NCBI RefSeq assembly: GCF_002414005.1
Contig: NZ_DHYG01000066.1
Location: 62,001 to 126,000 of the forward strand
Origin: Psychrobacter sp. UBA5136
Lineage (GTDB): Bacteria; Pseudomonadota; Gammaproteobacteria; Pseudomonadales; Moraxellaceae
Direction: 5' to 3'
DNA length: 64,000 nt
Within the stretch, counting starts at the first letter, position 1. Each line of letters opens with the position of its first letter. Below, in pieces: positions 16,772 through 27,600 of this stretch. The position numbers were made by a program, and so were the translations under genes. Under the pieces are notes generated by a model. It had not been told where the DNA came from. It did not search any database and was given only the letters and a program-made list of their open reading frames with translations.

Positions 16772-17710
16772 TTAGGCATTGATTGGTTGACAGTTAGGAC
16801 AATAGACACTAGCACGTCCATTCAGCTTAATGTTTTCTAATAGCGTGTCACAATGCGGACAAGATTCGCCTTGTCTGCCATAAACATTTAGAGTCTGTTG
16901 AAAATAACCCGTTTGACCGCTAGCGACGGTAAAATCGCGCAATGTGGAGCCGCCAAGGGTTATCGCTTTTTTCAAGATTGCCTTAATATGCTCAACTAGC
17001 GTAACCATTTGCTCATACGAGACTTCATGAGCGGGCGTTGCAGGATTGATGCCGGATAAAAAAAGACTTTCTGTCGCGTATATATTACCAACGCCAACAA
17101 CGACTTGCTGTTCCATGATGACTGATTTAATAGCGCGTTTGATAGGCTGCTTACTAGCAGTTTTATTAGCTACGTTATCACGAGAGGTTCGATTTGGATT
17201 ACTTGAGCGCTGGATTAACTGGTATAAATAATCAGCGGTAAACGCTTCTGATAACGGTTCAGGGCCCAAATGATCTAAGAGCTTATGACCATAGTCCTCA
17301 AGCCATAACACCGATCCAAAACGCCTCGGATCGTAATAATGGAGCTGAGTTTGCATATTATCAGCGCCGTTAAAGGTCACCACCAGATGGTCATGTTTAC
17401 GTTTATCCGTACCATAGCTGTGCTGCTGTAGGCTGCCTGACATACCCAGATGAATCAAAAGTTGGCGCGGAGCTAAGGTACTTGACTGGATAGGAGTGCG
17501 AGTGTCAGCAGAAATGAGCGGTATAAAATTTAGGATTAAATATTTTGCTCGGCGCTCGACGCTATCTAACGTGTAATCAACCAGTTGATCCAAATCATCG
17601 GGCATCGACCAGCGTAGTTTTGGTTGAAAAACTTTGACATTGACCACTTGTTGACCTAACAAGGGTTCAAGGCTGGTTTTGGTGGTTTCTACTTCGGGCA
17701 ACTCAGGCAT
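16772..17710 (-). CDS. mutM: formamidopyrimidine-DNA glycosylase
   Basis: MutM (Fpg) excises oxidised purines such as 8-oxoguanine and nicks the abasic site. The catalytic N-terminus MPELPEVETTK is intact (Pro at mature position 1, Glu at 2). HLGMSGSLQ and DPRRFGSVLW follow, and the C-terminal zinc finger is C-x2-C...C-x2-C (CPHCDTLLENIKLNGRASVYCPNC). At 312 residues it is about 40 longer than E. coli MutM, owing to insertions near 65-80 and 170-195. relA lies 62 nt upstream on the same strand, so co-transcription is likely. Confidence 0.95.
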   Translation of the reverse strand: MPELPEVETTKTSLEPLLGQQVVNVKVFQPKLRWSMPDDLDQLVDYTLDSVERRAKYLILNFIPLISADTRTPIQSSTLAPRQLLIHLGMSGSLQQHSYGTDKRKHDHLVVTFNGADNMQTQLHYYDPRRFGSVLWLEDYGHKLLDHLGPEPLSEAFTADYLYQLIQRSSNPNRTSRDNVANKTASKQPIKRAIKSVIMEQQVVVGVGNIYATESLFLSGINPATPAHEVSYEQMVTLVEHIKAILKKAITLGGSTLRDFTVASGQTGYFQQTLNVYGRQGESCPHCDTLLENIKLNGRASVYCPNCQPINA

Positions 17711-17772
17711 AGTATTTCTTATAAGAGCTATTATGAATAAAGGGCATTGTCGAAAAGTTCAAGTTTTAATGA

Positions 17773-20325
17773 TCAAACAACCGCACGGCGCGCATGCAAA
17801 ATACCATGCTGCTGTTCGAGCTTAGCGAGTAGTTTAGACAAGTGCGCCAGCCCTGAAACTTCTACATGAAACTTTAAAAAGGCAATATTGTCATCATTGC
17901 TTAGCGTCTCAACCTGACGGATATTGACGTTTTCTTTATCAATAATTTGGGTCAAATCACGTAGTAACCCGCGCCTGTCATAGGCTTCTACATGGATATC
18001 TACCGGCTGATAACGGCCCGCTTTAACCGTCCAAGCAGCGTCAATTCCGCGCTCAGGATCGCGCTCAATTAAGCGTAGATATTCGGGGCAGCCGCGATTA
18101 TGTACGCTGACGCCGCGCGACAAGGTTATGTAGCCGGCGATTGGCTCACCGTGGACAGGGTGACAGCAGCCCGCTAGGTTAATCTCGATATTGTCCAAGC
18201 CATCGATACGGATTTTGTAAGCATCAAGTTTCCCGGCATTTCTGGTATCAATACTCGGGGTAAAGTCTTCCTCAGGTTTTTCAGGCTCTAGATCCAGCTG
18301 ACGAGAGATATGACTGGTCAACTGGTTGAGACTGATATCACCCGTCACTAAACCTACCACAATATCATCGGTGTTATTGACGTTAAAATGCTGAATATAA
18401 TCATTTAAATCGATACTGTTTGGATGTACCGATAAGCGCTCAAGCTCTTTACTGAGCATTTGGCGACCGATCTCGATGTTTTTATCGCGGTCTTGTTTAT
18501 TAAACCATTGGCGCAGTTTTGAGCGGGCGCGGTTGGTATGAATATAACCAAGTGAGGCAACCAGCCAATCGCGGTTAGGTTCACGTGAGGCTTTGGTGAT
18601 AATTTCAACTTGTTCGCCAGTTTTGAGCTGATAAGTCAGCGGCACATAGCGCTGATTGACGCGCGCCGCTTGCGCACGATTACCGACTTGCGTATGTACA
18701 TAATAGGCGAAATCCAGTACCGTTGCGCCTTTTGGCAGCTCAGTAATATCGCCATCACGGCTAAAGATATAAATCCGCTCAAGCTCATCAAAATCAACCA
18801 ATTGCTCTTCTTCGTCAAACTCGATTTCTTCTAATTCTTCGCCTGTTAACAATGCTGAGCGCGGCTGATTGCGCGTTTCATTATTAATAGAGAGCAGTTG
18901 TCTTAATGAGCTGATTCTTTGGTTAAGATAATTGTCCTTTTTATTTTTTAAGCCTTCTTTGTAATTAACGTGCGCGCACATGCCAAGCTCGGCTTCAAAG
19001 TGCATTTCTTGGGTGCGAATTTGAACTTCTAGTGATTTGTTTTCGGCAATGACGGCGGTATGTAGCGAGCGATAACCGTTCGATTTTGGATTGGTAATAT
19101 AATCGTCAAATTGCTCGGGAATATAGCGCCATAAACCGTGTACCAACCCCAAAACGTGATAGCAGTCTGAGGGGCTGGTGACCAAAACTCGGAGTGCACG
19201 AATGTCATAAAGCTGATCAAAGGACAAACCTTTGAGCTTCATTTTTCGATAAATAGAGTAAATGTGCTTTACGCGTCCTGAAACTTCGCCCTCGATACCC
19301 GCTTCCGCCAAAGCTTCATTGAGCTTATCTTGCACGCGCTGGATATAAGATTCACGCTCGCTACGTTTTTCTGATAACAGCTTGGCGATTTCTTTATAAC
19401 GCTCGGGCGCGAGATAGCGAAACGCTAAGTCTTCAAGCTCCCATTTTAACTGAGCGATACCCAATCGGTGGGCCAGTGGCGCATAAATGGTCATGACCTC
19501 ACGTGCGACCCGATGTTGGCGCTCTTCGCTAGAAAAGGTCAGCTCACGCATGGCAAAGGTACGTTCAGCCAGCTTGATGAGCACCACGCGCACATCGTTG
19601 GTGACGGAGATGAGCATGCTATAAATATTGGAGAGCTGATCGCGCTGATTATTAACGAAGTGGTCTTCTAGGCGCTTATTGCTTTCGATAATCTCAGACA
19701 GTTTACCCATCGCCAACGTATCTTTGACCAAGGTTGAGATATCGGCGCCGAATTTTTTTTCAATTTCCGCTAAGCTAATAATCGCTTTACGCGCGCTGCG
19801 ATAGAGCATCGCCGCAACGAGTGCGTTTTCATCCTGATAAAGGTAAGTTAAGATATCGGTCATCGCAATACCCGTGACATACGCGCCTGAACGCTCAGAT
19901 TCACTGGTATTCATATGACTGCGGATAAACTCGCAAGCAGTAGCCAGATTCGGTACAGACTCTTGACCAATACGCTTGGCGACATTATCGAGCCACGTAG
20001 GAACGTCGATATTTATTTGATCTAAATCAATCGCTTCTAGCTCTTTTTCTGCCAACGTAGAGGCGTCATTAAGCAGCTGATTGTCCAAATACTCCTCTTT
20101 AAGCTTTGGGTCATGATCCTGATAAGCATACTGGGCAGAGCGATCAAAGGTGGTGTGCAATTTATGAGTGGACAGCTGATATTTGATGTCATGCGGAATT
20201 TGGGCATAGCTATTGGCAGACTGATGAGAGCGTTGACTCGCGACCAGTTGTGCCGCCAATGTTGCGCTATCGGCTTGCGTGGTTTGTCCATCTACCAGCG
20301 GTAATCCTTCACGAATTTTTACCAT
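17773..20325 (-). CDS. relA: (p)ppGpp synthetase RelA
   Basis: RelA makes (p)ppGpp from ATP and GTP/GDP when uncharged tRNA enters the ribosomal A site. The N-terminal hydrolase-like domain lacks the His-Asp pair (ALVAAMLYRSARK where SpoT has an HD), so it should be synthetase-only. The synthetase domain has FDQLYDIRALRVLV and the RelA-type acidic motif in QFDDYITNPKSNGYRSLHT. TGS, a CC/zinc-finger domain (AGCCHPVHGEPIAGYI) and a C-terminal ACT domain follow. Length 850, slightly over the E. coli 744, with an acidic stretch LEEIEFDEEEQLVDFDE before TGS. AGAGGAGT precedes the start. Confidence 0.95.
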   Translation of the reverse strand: MVKIREGLPLVDGQTTQADSATLAAQLVASQRSHQSANSYAQIPHDIKYQLSTHKLHTTFDRSAQYAYQDHDPKLKEEYLDNQLLNDASTLAEKELEAIDLDQINIDVPTWLDNVAKRIGQESVPNLATACEFIRSHMNTSESERSGAYVTGIAMTDILTYLYQDENALVAAMLYRSARKAIISLAEIEKKFGADISTLVKDTLAMGKLSEIIESNKRLEDHFVNNQRDQLSNIYSMLISVTNDVRVVLIKLAERTFAMRELTFSSEERQHRVAREVMTIYAPLAHRLGIAQLKWELEDLAFRYLAPERYKEIAKLLSEKRSERESYIQRVQDKLNEALAEAGIEGEVSGRVKHIYSIYRKMKLKGLSFDQLYDIRALRVLVTSPSDCYHVLGLVHGLWRYIPEQFDDYITNPKSNGYRSLHTAVIAENKSLEVQIRTQEMHFEAELGMCAHVNYKEGLKNKKDNYLNQRISSLRQLLSINNETRNQPRSALLTGEELEEIEFDEEEQLVDFDELERIYIFSRDGDITELPKGATVLDFAYYVHTQVGNRAQAARVNQRYVPLTYQLKTGEQVEIITKASREPNRDWLVASLGYIHTNRARSKLRQWFNKQDRDKNIEIGRQMLSKELERLSVHPNSIDLNDYIQHFNVNNTDDIVVGLVTGDISLNQLTSHISRQLDLEPEKPEEDFTPSIDTRNAGKLDAYKIRIDGLDNIEINLAGCCHPVHGEPIAGYITLSRGVSVHNRGCPEYLRLIERDPERGIDAAWTVKAGRYQPVDIHVEAYDRRGLLRDLTQIIDKENVNIRQVETLSNDDNIAFLKFHVEVSGLAHLSKLLAKLEQQHGILHARRAVV

Positions 20326-20715
20326 AGCCCACTCCTCTTAGCTATTCTAAATTGATTAAAAGCGCATTTACCGTGCACACCTTAAATCTCGATGGGTAAA
20401 GTGCCAGCTATAAATCAATTCAGCCGCTAAAAAATCCTTTTTTAGCAGCTATAAAATGACAGATATAGATAATATATCAAGCAGTGAGTTAGGATACTCA
20501 CGATATCTTGCTGAAGAAAGCCTAAATATATTGGCTGTTATTATCTCATGTCACAATGACAAATCAAGCAAGGCTCTGTAATGATAATGTCGCTTTCGAT
20601 AACATCGCGCCTGTTTAGCCCTACCGTTCAAACCCCTTTTGTATAAAACGATAGAGTTAAAAAGGGACGTTATTACGGGTTAAAGGGTTGTTATCACGGG
20701 TTAAAATGTCAGGCG
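20326..20715 (-). other. intergenic region between rlmD and relA
   Basis: 390 nt. Just past the rlmD stop lie two copies of GTTATYACGGGTTAAA (20669-20684 and 20690-20705, 21-nt period, one mismatch). A 6-bp hairpin GTGAGT/ACTCAC is at 20484-20501. The relA promoter should be here but is not clear. Confidence 0.5.
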
Positions 20716-22257
20716 CTAAGCTGCCACTTTCTCAAAGCGCGCGATAGACTCAACGTGTCCGGTATGACAAAACATATCCATAACGCCGGCATGGGTTAAA
20801 CGATAACCTTGCTCTAATAACGCTCTGGTATCACGCGCGAGGGTAGCTGGGTTACAAGAAACATAGACAATACGCTCGGCATTAAATTTTGGCAAATACT
20901 GCATAATCTCCCACGCGCCCGAACGCGGTGGATCGATAAGTAGGGCATCAAAGCCTTGATTGGCCCAAGGTTTATCGGTGCAGTCTTGGGTTAAATCTTG
21001 GCTATAAAACTCCGTATTATTAATCCCGTTGCGGCGGGCGTTATCGGCGGCGCGCGCGGTCATGGCTTCGCTGCCTTCAACGCCAACCACCGAGCCCGTC
21101 TCGCCAACTAAGCGCGCTAGCGGTAAGCTAAAGTTGCCCAAACCACTGAACAAATCCAGTACGCGTTCGCCTGCTTTTAGGTCTAATAAATCACAAGCAA
21201 GCTTGGTCATCTGACGGTTTACCGATAAATTAACCTGAGTAAAGTCCGTTGGGATAAATTCAAACGTCAAATCATACTCCGGCAACTGATAATATAAGCG
21301 CCCAAACTGCTCACTCATATCATCGTTGGCCGTCAAGGCTATACGCTCAATGCTATCGGCACCTTTTGACTGCAGATATAACTGCCAATTGCGCGCCGCA
21401 AAAAACGCCTTTAATTTTTCAACATCAGCATCAGATAATGGCGCTAAATGACGCACGATAAGGGCAACGGGCTGATCGCCATCGGGTAGCTCTGGCAGCG
21501 CTTCACCCATTGCTAATTCAAGCTGAGCAATCTTATCACGGCTCTCTAGGGTACTGATAAGCGCTTTTAAATTTTCAATCTCAAAGCCAATACGTGGGTC
21601 TAAGATATGACATTCATTTAACTCTGCTAAAAAGTTACTCGAGCGCTCACGGAAACCAACTAAGGCCGTTTCTTTTTTGGCGACATAACGCACGCCGAGC
21701 CGCGCTTTGGTACGGTAACCTAAGCGATCGCCAACCACAGGCGCAAGCCACTGATCAGGCTCGACATTGGCTTGATGAATCAGCTTTTCGGCAAGCACCG
21801 ATTGCTTAAAGTTAATTTGACCATCGGGTTGCCAATGTTGCAAACTACAGCCGCCGCAGACGACAAAATGCGGGCAGGGCGGTACAGCGCGCTCAGGGTT
21901 TGGATTGGCCGTAATACTCTCAGCATCGCCTTCTTCAAAACTGCTACGGCTGTTGGTGATTTTAACCAAAGCACTTTCACCCGGTAGCGCAAAGCTGACA
22001 AAAATCTTTTTGCCGTGTTTGTCTTTGATATGACCGTCGGCTTCACCGAAACCATTGCCATAAATAGCAACACCGCGACCATCATGCGACAAGCCATCTA
22101 TTTTAAAGGGTAATGGCTCAGCGTCTTTTAAACGGCGGCGGGTTTTTGACGAAGGCTTGGATTTTTTCTTACTTGGCGGCATAGTAATGGTCTGAGTCTC
22201 GTTAGGTTGCTGGCTGGCGTTTAGTGTGGTAGAGGTTTTGGAATCGGTGGGCTGCAT
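20716..22257 (-). CDS. rlmD: 23S rRNA (uracil-1939-C5)-methyltransferase
   Basis: RlmD methylates U1939 of 23S rRNA with S-adenosylmethionine. A basic N-terminal tail (PPSKKKSKPSSKTRRRLKDAE) is followed by a TRAM domain (about 48-110), then the iron-sulfur ligands in CPHFVVCGGC (about 128-137). The methyltransferase domain has RVLDLFSGLGNFSLPLA, LLIDPPRSG and the catalytic SCNPATLARD. At 513 residues it is about 80 longer than E. coli RlmD, mainly from the basic N-terminal tail. AAGGCAGG precedes the ATG. It lies in the cysM-exonuclease-rlmD-relA gene order known from Pseudomonas. Confidence 0.94.
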   Translation of the reverse strand: MQPTDSKTSTTLNASQQPNETQTITMPPSKKKSKPSSKTRRRLKDAEPLPFKIDGLSHDGRGVAIYGNGFGEADGHIKDKHGKKIFVSFALPGESALVKITNSRSSFEEGDAESITANPNPERAVPPCPHFVVCGGCSLQHWQPDGQINFKQSVLAEKLIHQANVEPDQWLAPVVGDRLGYRTKARLGVRYVAKKETALVGFRERSSNFLAELNECHILDPRIGFEIENLKALISTLESRDKIAQLELAMGEALPELPDGDQPVALIVRHLAPLSDADVEKLKAFFAARNWQLYLQSKGADSIERIALTANDDMSEQFGRLYYQLPEYDLTFEFIPTDFTQVNLSVNRQMTKLACDLLDLKAGERVLDLFSGLGNFSLPLARLVGETGSVVGVEGSEAMTARAADNARRNGINNTEFYSQDLTQDCTDKPWANQGFDALLIDPPRSGAWEIMQYLPKFNAERIVYVSCNPATLARDTRALLEQGYRLTHAGVMDMFCHTGHVESIARFEKVAA

Positions 22258-22327
22258 AAACCTGCCTTAAATAAAAGTAATAAATGATAAACAATAAATA
22301 ATTAAAAATAGGGAGTAGAAATGTCTG

Positions 22328-23152
22328 CTATGGAGCGGGCGCGGATGACCAATCAGCAATAAACTCATGATGACGTGGACTGCCATCCGCTTGAGTATAA
22401 TTCGCTAAATAATCACGGCTTTGCTGCTGCCATGCCTCAAAATCTGGTGAAGATAATTGCCCGGTTAACCGCAGCCAGCGCAGATATATCAGCCAAGTAT
22501 TCATCACATCAGATTCACAATATATCGACAGCGTTTGCCAATCATTATTGCTGACCAGCTCGCCAACCATACTGCCATCGACGTCCGTTTTTCCGGGTAA
22601 GCCGTAAAGACTGGCAACGACATCCATGGCTTCGCGGCGACTGGCACCGTATTGGCTAAATCTGTCCATCAAGTCAAGATGACGGCTGTGAAAACGATTG
22701 ACATAATTATCAAAACGCATGTTTTTGATGCGCTCGCCTTCTTCAAACAGCCACGGCGCGGATAAGTCATACTGCATGGCGCGATAAATAAGCACCGGAA
22801 TATCAAAGCCTGAGCCGTTCCAGCTGATCAATTGTGGCAATTTTTCAAGATCACTAAAGGCGCGAAAAAATTTGCTCAGGATGTCTTTTTCGCTAAACTT
22901 ATCGGCAGTCAAAGAAAACAAGGAGAATTTACCGTCTTTAATATAGAGCGCAGAGATACAAACAATGCGCTGCAGCGGTAAACGCATAAAGTCATGCCCC
23001 GCTTCTTGAACACGTAGCGCCGTCAGCGCGCTCAACGCATCGGCGTCATTAAGCTCAGCCAACTGCGGATAGATACGGCGGGCAGCGTCGGTATCGGCGA
23101 CGGTCTCAATATCAAAAACCAAGACTGGTTTGGACGAAAGGGCATTTGACAT
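22328..23152 (-). CDS. PolB-related 3'-5' exonuclease (DEDDy type)
   Basis: A predicted stand-alone proofreading-type exonuclease of 274 residues. The Exo I motif is VFDIETVAD (about residues 12-20), Exo II is LISWNGSGFDIPVL (about 108-121), and Exo III is SIYCESDVMNTWLIYLR (about 210-226), giving the DEDDy acidic set. The family (predicted 3'-5' exonuclease related to the exonuclease domain of PolB) sits between cysM and rlmD in Pseudomonas and relatives. The in vivo role is unknown; DNA repair or RNA trimming are possible. An AGGATT ribosome binding site precedes the ATG, 24 nt after cysM. Confidence 0.87.
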   Translation of the reverse strand: MSNALSSKPVLVFDIETVADTDAARRIYPQLAELNDADALSALTALRVQEAGHDFMRLPLQRIVCISALYIKDGKFSLFSLTADKFSEKDILSKFFRAFSDLEKLPQLISWNGSGFDIPVLIYRAMQYDLSAPWLFEEGERIKNMRFDNYVNRFHSRHLDLMDRFSQYGASRREAMDVVASLYGLPGKTDVDGSMVGELVSNNDWQTLSIYCESDVMNTWLIYLRWLRLTGQLSSPDFEAWQQQSRDYLANYTQADGSPRHHEFIADWSSAPAP

Positions 23153-23176
23153 AAATAATCCTGACTGTTTATAAGC

Positions 23177-24145
23177 TTATGGGGTGGCGTTATCAGTGCT
23201 GTCGTCAGCGTCGTTAGCATTGTATAAGCCCGTCGATAAATAACGATCGCCGCGATCGCAAACGATAAAGGCAACGACTGCATTGGGGTTTTCTTTGGCA
23301 ACTTCTGCTGCGGCCCATGCTGCTGCGCCTGAAGAAACACCCGCAAAAATACCTTCGGTTTTGGCCAATTTACGCATATAAACTTCGGCAACCCGCTGGT
23401 CAACATCCATGATATCGTCAACCAAGTCTGCCTCAAAAATACCTGGCATATAGGCTGCAGGCCAGCGGCGAATACCAGCAATAGACGCTTCTTCGTCTGG
23501 TTGCAGACCGATAACTTTAACGTCAGGGTTTTGCTCTTTTAGGTATTGCGCGACGCCAGTAATGGTGCCAGTGGTGCCCATCGAGCTGATAAAGTGGGTG
23601 ATTTTACCGTTTGTTTGTTGCCATAATTCAGGACCAGTGGTTAGATAATGCGCCTGTTTATTATCAGGGTTATTAAACTGATCGAGCACAATGCCTTTTC
23701 CGTCCGCTTGCATTTGCAGCGCCATATCGCGCGCGGCTTCTATACCTTCATCGACTTCGACAAGCGTCGCGCCATAAGCGGCCATCGCGTCTTTACGCTC
23801 TTGGGTCGAGTTGGTCGGCATAAATAAAGTGATTGGATAACCGCGCATCGCCGCCACCATCGCTAAAGCAATGCCCGTATTGCCGCTGGTCGCTTCAATG
23901 AGCATGTCGCCCGGTTTGATGTCGCCGCGCTGCTCCGCTTGATAAATCATATTAAAGGCAGGACGGTCTTTTACTGAACCAGCAGGATTATTGCCTTCAA
24001 GCTTGGCAAGCAATACCGCGCCATTAGCAATCTGCTCTTGCTCAGGCAGGCGCTTCAATTTGACCAATGGTGTCTGACCCACGCAGTCGGCAAGGTCAGT
24101 GATTTGCGTAATAAAATTGGCGTTTGACTGGGCCGTAGCGGACAT
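23177..24145 (-). CDS. cysM: cysteine synthase B
   Basis: CysM forms cysteine, or S-sulfocysteine from thiosulfate, out of O-acetylserine with PLP. K59 in NPAGSVKDRPA is the PLP lysine. The substrate-binding loop is EATSGNTGIALAM, the phosphate-binding loop is GTTGTITG, and GLQPDEEASIAGIRRWPAAYMPGIF is the CysM-type C-terminal segment that distinguishes it from CysK. Length 322 residues, slightly over 303 in E. coli because of an N-terminal extension. It is divergent from the hybrid kinase, as near gacS in Pseudomonas. Confidence 0.95.
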   Translation of the reverse strand: MSATAQSNANFITQITDLADCVGQTPLVKLKRLPEQEQIANGAVLLAKLEGNNPAGSVKDRPAFNMIYQAEQRGDIKPGDMLIEATSGNTGIALAMVAAMRGYPITLFMPTNSTQERKDAMAAYGATLVEVDEGIEAARDMALQMQADGKGIVLDQFNNPDNKQAHYLTTGPELWQQTNGKITHFISSMGTTGTITGVAQYLKEQNPDVKVIGLQPDEEASIAGIRRWPAAYMPGIFEADLVDDIMDVDQRVAEVYMRKLAKTEGIFAGVSSGAAAWAAAEVAKENPNAVVAFIVCDRGDRYLSTGLYNANDADDSTDNATP

Positions 24146-24670
24146 AAGGAATCCTTATCGATGATTAGTTTTTTAATTGGTACTGTTTATGAATTGAACC
24201 TGTTTAAATGATAGCTATTAAAACCTTATCAATAATAGGTCAGTACCTTATAACTGTCAGGTATTTATTGTGGTTAATAAAAAGTTGCGTCATTATATCA
24301 TTTTGTTTTCAGCTGCGCTTAATGCATCAAGTGTTATTGGTGATAGAGTAGTTTATTTATATTTATTTATAAATCAAATGCTAAGGTTGGCTTTTTTAGC
24401 AAGCAACGCTGGGCGGCAATGAGCGTCAATCGATGAGATTCCTTTATGAATGGCTAACCGCCTCTCATAAAATCCTGTTAAGATAATCTCAATTTAAACC
24501 CGCTATCTTAAATAGCATTCTGCGGGTTTGATTTGCCGCGCTTGCAGTGAGGTAAATCAAATAAAAGGCGCCAAAAGCTGCGCAACCTGTATTTCAGTCG
24601 CAAATATCCCAGCAGTCGCGTACCTTGTTTAAATGAAGCTAAAAAAATATCAGCGGAGAAAAAAATCAGC
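24146..24670 (+). other. intergenic region between cysM and the hybrid kinase
   Basis: 525 nt between divergent genes. It contains two overlapping inverted repeats: AAACCCGC/GCGGGTTT (24496-24529, with an inner GCTAT/ATAGC at 24502-24516) and TTTGATTT/AAATCAAA (24527-24561). The right arm of the first overlaps the left arm of the second, so both cannot form at once. No T-run follows either. Confidence 0.6.
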
Positions 24671-27600
24671 ATGGCATACAAAAAACGTTTCGATACCAGT
24701 AGCGCTTATGGTCAGCTGATTGTCTTGGTATTTTTGCCGATTTGTTTATTGGCAGCGGTCGGCGGCATTTTGGTGTTTTATGAAACCATGCGCGCGAGTA
24801 ATTCAGAGCAAGAAGCGTTGGCAGAGGCGGTGCTGATTCGTTATACGCCTGCGATTGCTGAATTGATTCCAGAGCTGCTAGAGCATAAGGAGCAACAAGC
24901 AAAACAAGCAAGTAGTGACAGCGCCGACGAGTCGACGCAAACCGTTATTACCAAGCTAGAAGGTATTCAAGATAGGCTGGGCCGCATGCAATCCGAGCAG
25001 CATGTGCAGCGTATTGCCATTATTAATGAGAACAATGAAGTACTAGCAAGCGTTGGTTACGGTATCGATGAAGAATGGCCGCAGATAGACGCATCAAAAC
25101 GTTTTTTGTCGCAAAAATCAACGCCCATTGGCACGGCTTATGGTAGCACGCTGGGTGAGTTTGACGGGCAGCAATTGTGGTTATTGGTCGATATGGATAA
25201 CGAGCCGCTTTATATCGCCCGTTATCGTATCGCGATGGCACTGGCGATTACTGGCTTATTTACCATTTTAATTTTGTTATTAAGCTTAAACATCTATTCA
25301 AAACGTTGGATTGCGCCGATTTATGAGCTGCGCTTGCAACTGCAACGTACCCATGTCGATAATCTTTATCAGCCTATTCCGGTCGAATCAAACGGCGAGC
25401 TAAATTTATTACAGCAAGATTTGGTCAGGACGCTGCGCCGTTTGCATGCCAGCTTTCAAGATTTAAAAGATCATGCCGAGCAAACCGAAGACGATTTGCG
25501 TTTGGCATTTGATGAGATGGAAATGCAAAACATCTCTATCCGTAACGCGCGCGATGCGGCAATTTCGACCAGTCAAGCAAAATCGGCGTTTTTGGCCAAT
25601 ATCAGCCATGAGCTGCGTACTCCGTTAAACAGTATCGATGGTTTTATTAATTTACTCGCGCGTCATGGCGAGCTTAATCCCGAGCAAGATTTGTACGTAC
25701 AAACCATCCGTAAGTCGTCGGCGCATCTGTTGGCTTTAGTCAATGACGTATTAGATTTTTCTAAAATCGAAGCGGGTAAATTGGTGCTCGACCGTCACGA
25801 GTTTGACCTTTATGACACCATTTATGACGTGGTGGATATGCTATCGCCGGTTGCTGCTGAAAAAGGCCTGCGTATGGCGGTGCTGTTTTATAACGACGTG
25901 CCGATGCGCATCAACGGCGATGCCCTGCGCCTCAAGCAAGTATTGACCAATATCGTTGGTAATGCCATTAAATTCACCGATAGCGGCGATGTGGTCGTGC
26001 GCGTCAGCCTAGACGATCATCGCGATAATTATTTAATGATTAGTGTGCAAGATAGCGGTAAAGGGATTTCGTTATCTGACCAAAAAACGCTCTTTCAAAG
26101 CTTTAGTCAGGGTGATCCATCGATTACGCGGCAATATGGCGGCACCGGTTTGGGTCTGGTTATCTCCAAGCAATTAACGCGGCTGATGGGCGGCGATATT
26201 GGTTTTTACGATAACGTGCAAGAAAACATCTCCAATCAAGGGGCGACGTTTTGGTTTCGAATGCCAGCCCATGTTGATGTCCTAGAAGCGGCGACCGGAC
26301 AAACCATTGAACTGCCCGTGCTTGCGCCGCTTGCCAGTGACACTGACGAGTTTAATGTACTGGTTTGGATCAATCATACCGCTTCGATACAGGTGCTCAA
26401 AGCCAGCCTGCAACATTTACCGATTACCCTGACCCAAGCCAACTCCTTGCCAGGCGTGCTTGAGTCGCTTAAAGAGCGCGGCAATTATTGGGATTGGGTC
26501 ATCGTTGATGATGATACGCAAGACGATATGATGGCGCTGCTTAAACAAATTCGCCTGCATTATCAAGGTAAGCTGGCGGTATTTGGCTATCAAGTTGCCG
26601 CTGATCAAGCGCTGCTCAATCGCTATCATGCCAATATATTGTATGAGCCATTAGATAAACGGCAGCTCTATGCCATGCTGGATACGCAAAAGCGCAGTGC
26701 ACCGAGCGGCATCCAAGAGCCGCGCTGGAAAGGCGTTACCGTCTTAGCCGTCGATGACCATCTGCCAAACCTGCTGGTGCTTGACGCGCTGTTAAGCGAG
26801 CTTGGTATCCATGTGATTACTGCTAGTAGTGGTTTTGACGCCATCGAAATTATCAGTAAACAGCAAACCAAGCATATCAAAGCCGCTCAAGCTGAAAAAC
26901 GAAGTTTGGCGAAAAAGACCCAGATATCTAAAGCCGAAGCCCGTGACGATGTCAGTAAATCGGCGGTTAACTCGCTACATCTTGACGATAGCCCGACAGA
27001 AGATAAAAATGGAGCGGCGCATAAAAACAGTATTGATTTGATCTTTATGGATATTCAAATGCCGCGTATGTCAGGGCATGAAGCAGCGCGCCAAATCCGT
27101 AATATCGAAACGCCTGATCATCATATTCCGATTATCGCCTTAACCGCCCATGGCCTAGCCGATGAGCGCGATAAGCTGATTGCAAGTGGCATCAATGATT
27201 ATGTGGGCAAACCTATTAGTCAGCCGCAGTTGCTACAAGTTCTACAAAAATGGCTTGGGCGTACCGATTCGGTGCCGCCATTGACCACTATTCATAGTGA
27301 TGATTTACAAAGCTTAGAGTTAGAAAATCGCGATGTAGACAGCTCTAATTTGCAAAATGTATTGGCTCAAAACGCCTCAAACACCTCAGCGGCGCCCTTA
27401 GATCTGACCATGCCAAATTATCCATTGGTCAAAGATAATGAGGATAATCGCCTTACTGATTCTGTTGCTAAAGTGAAAAGTCCGGCAAAAATCACCCGAC
27501 CTTTATCATTGAAGAAAATTCGTGATGACTATTTGCGCGATAGTCAGCCGCGTGAAGATTACAGGCGCGAGACACCGCGCGAAACCCAGCCGCGCTACGA

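Noticed and set aside
17773..20325. SpoT or bifunctional Rel
   Set aside because: The hydrolase domain lacks the His-Asp pair and the synthetase has the acidic RelA-type motif (QFDDYI), so RelA is the better call.
22328..24145. Overlapping minus-strand frame 23032-23481 across cysM and the exonuclease gene
   Set aside because: It is a second frame of two well-supported genes; no independent support.
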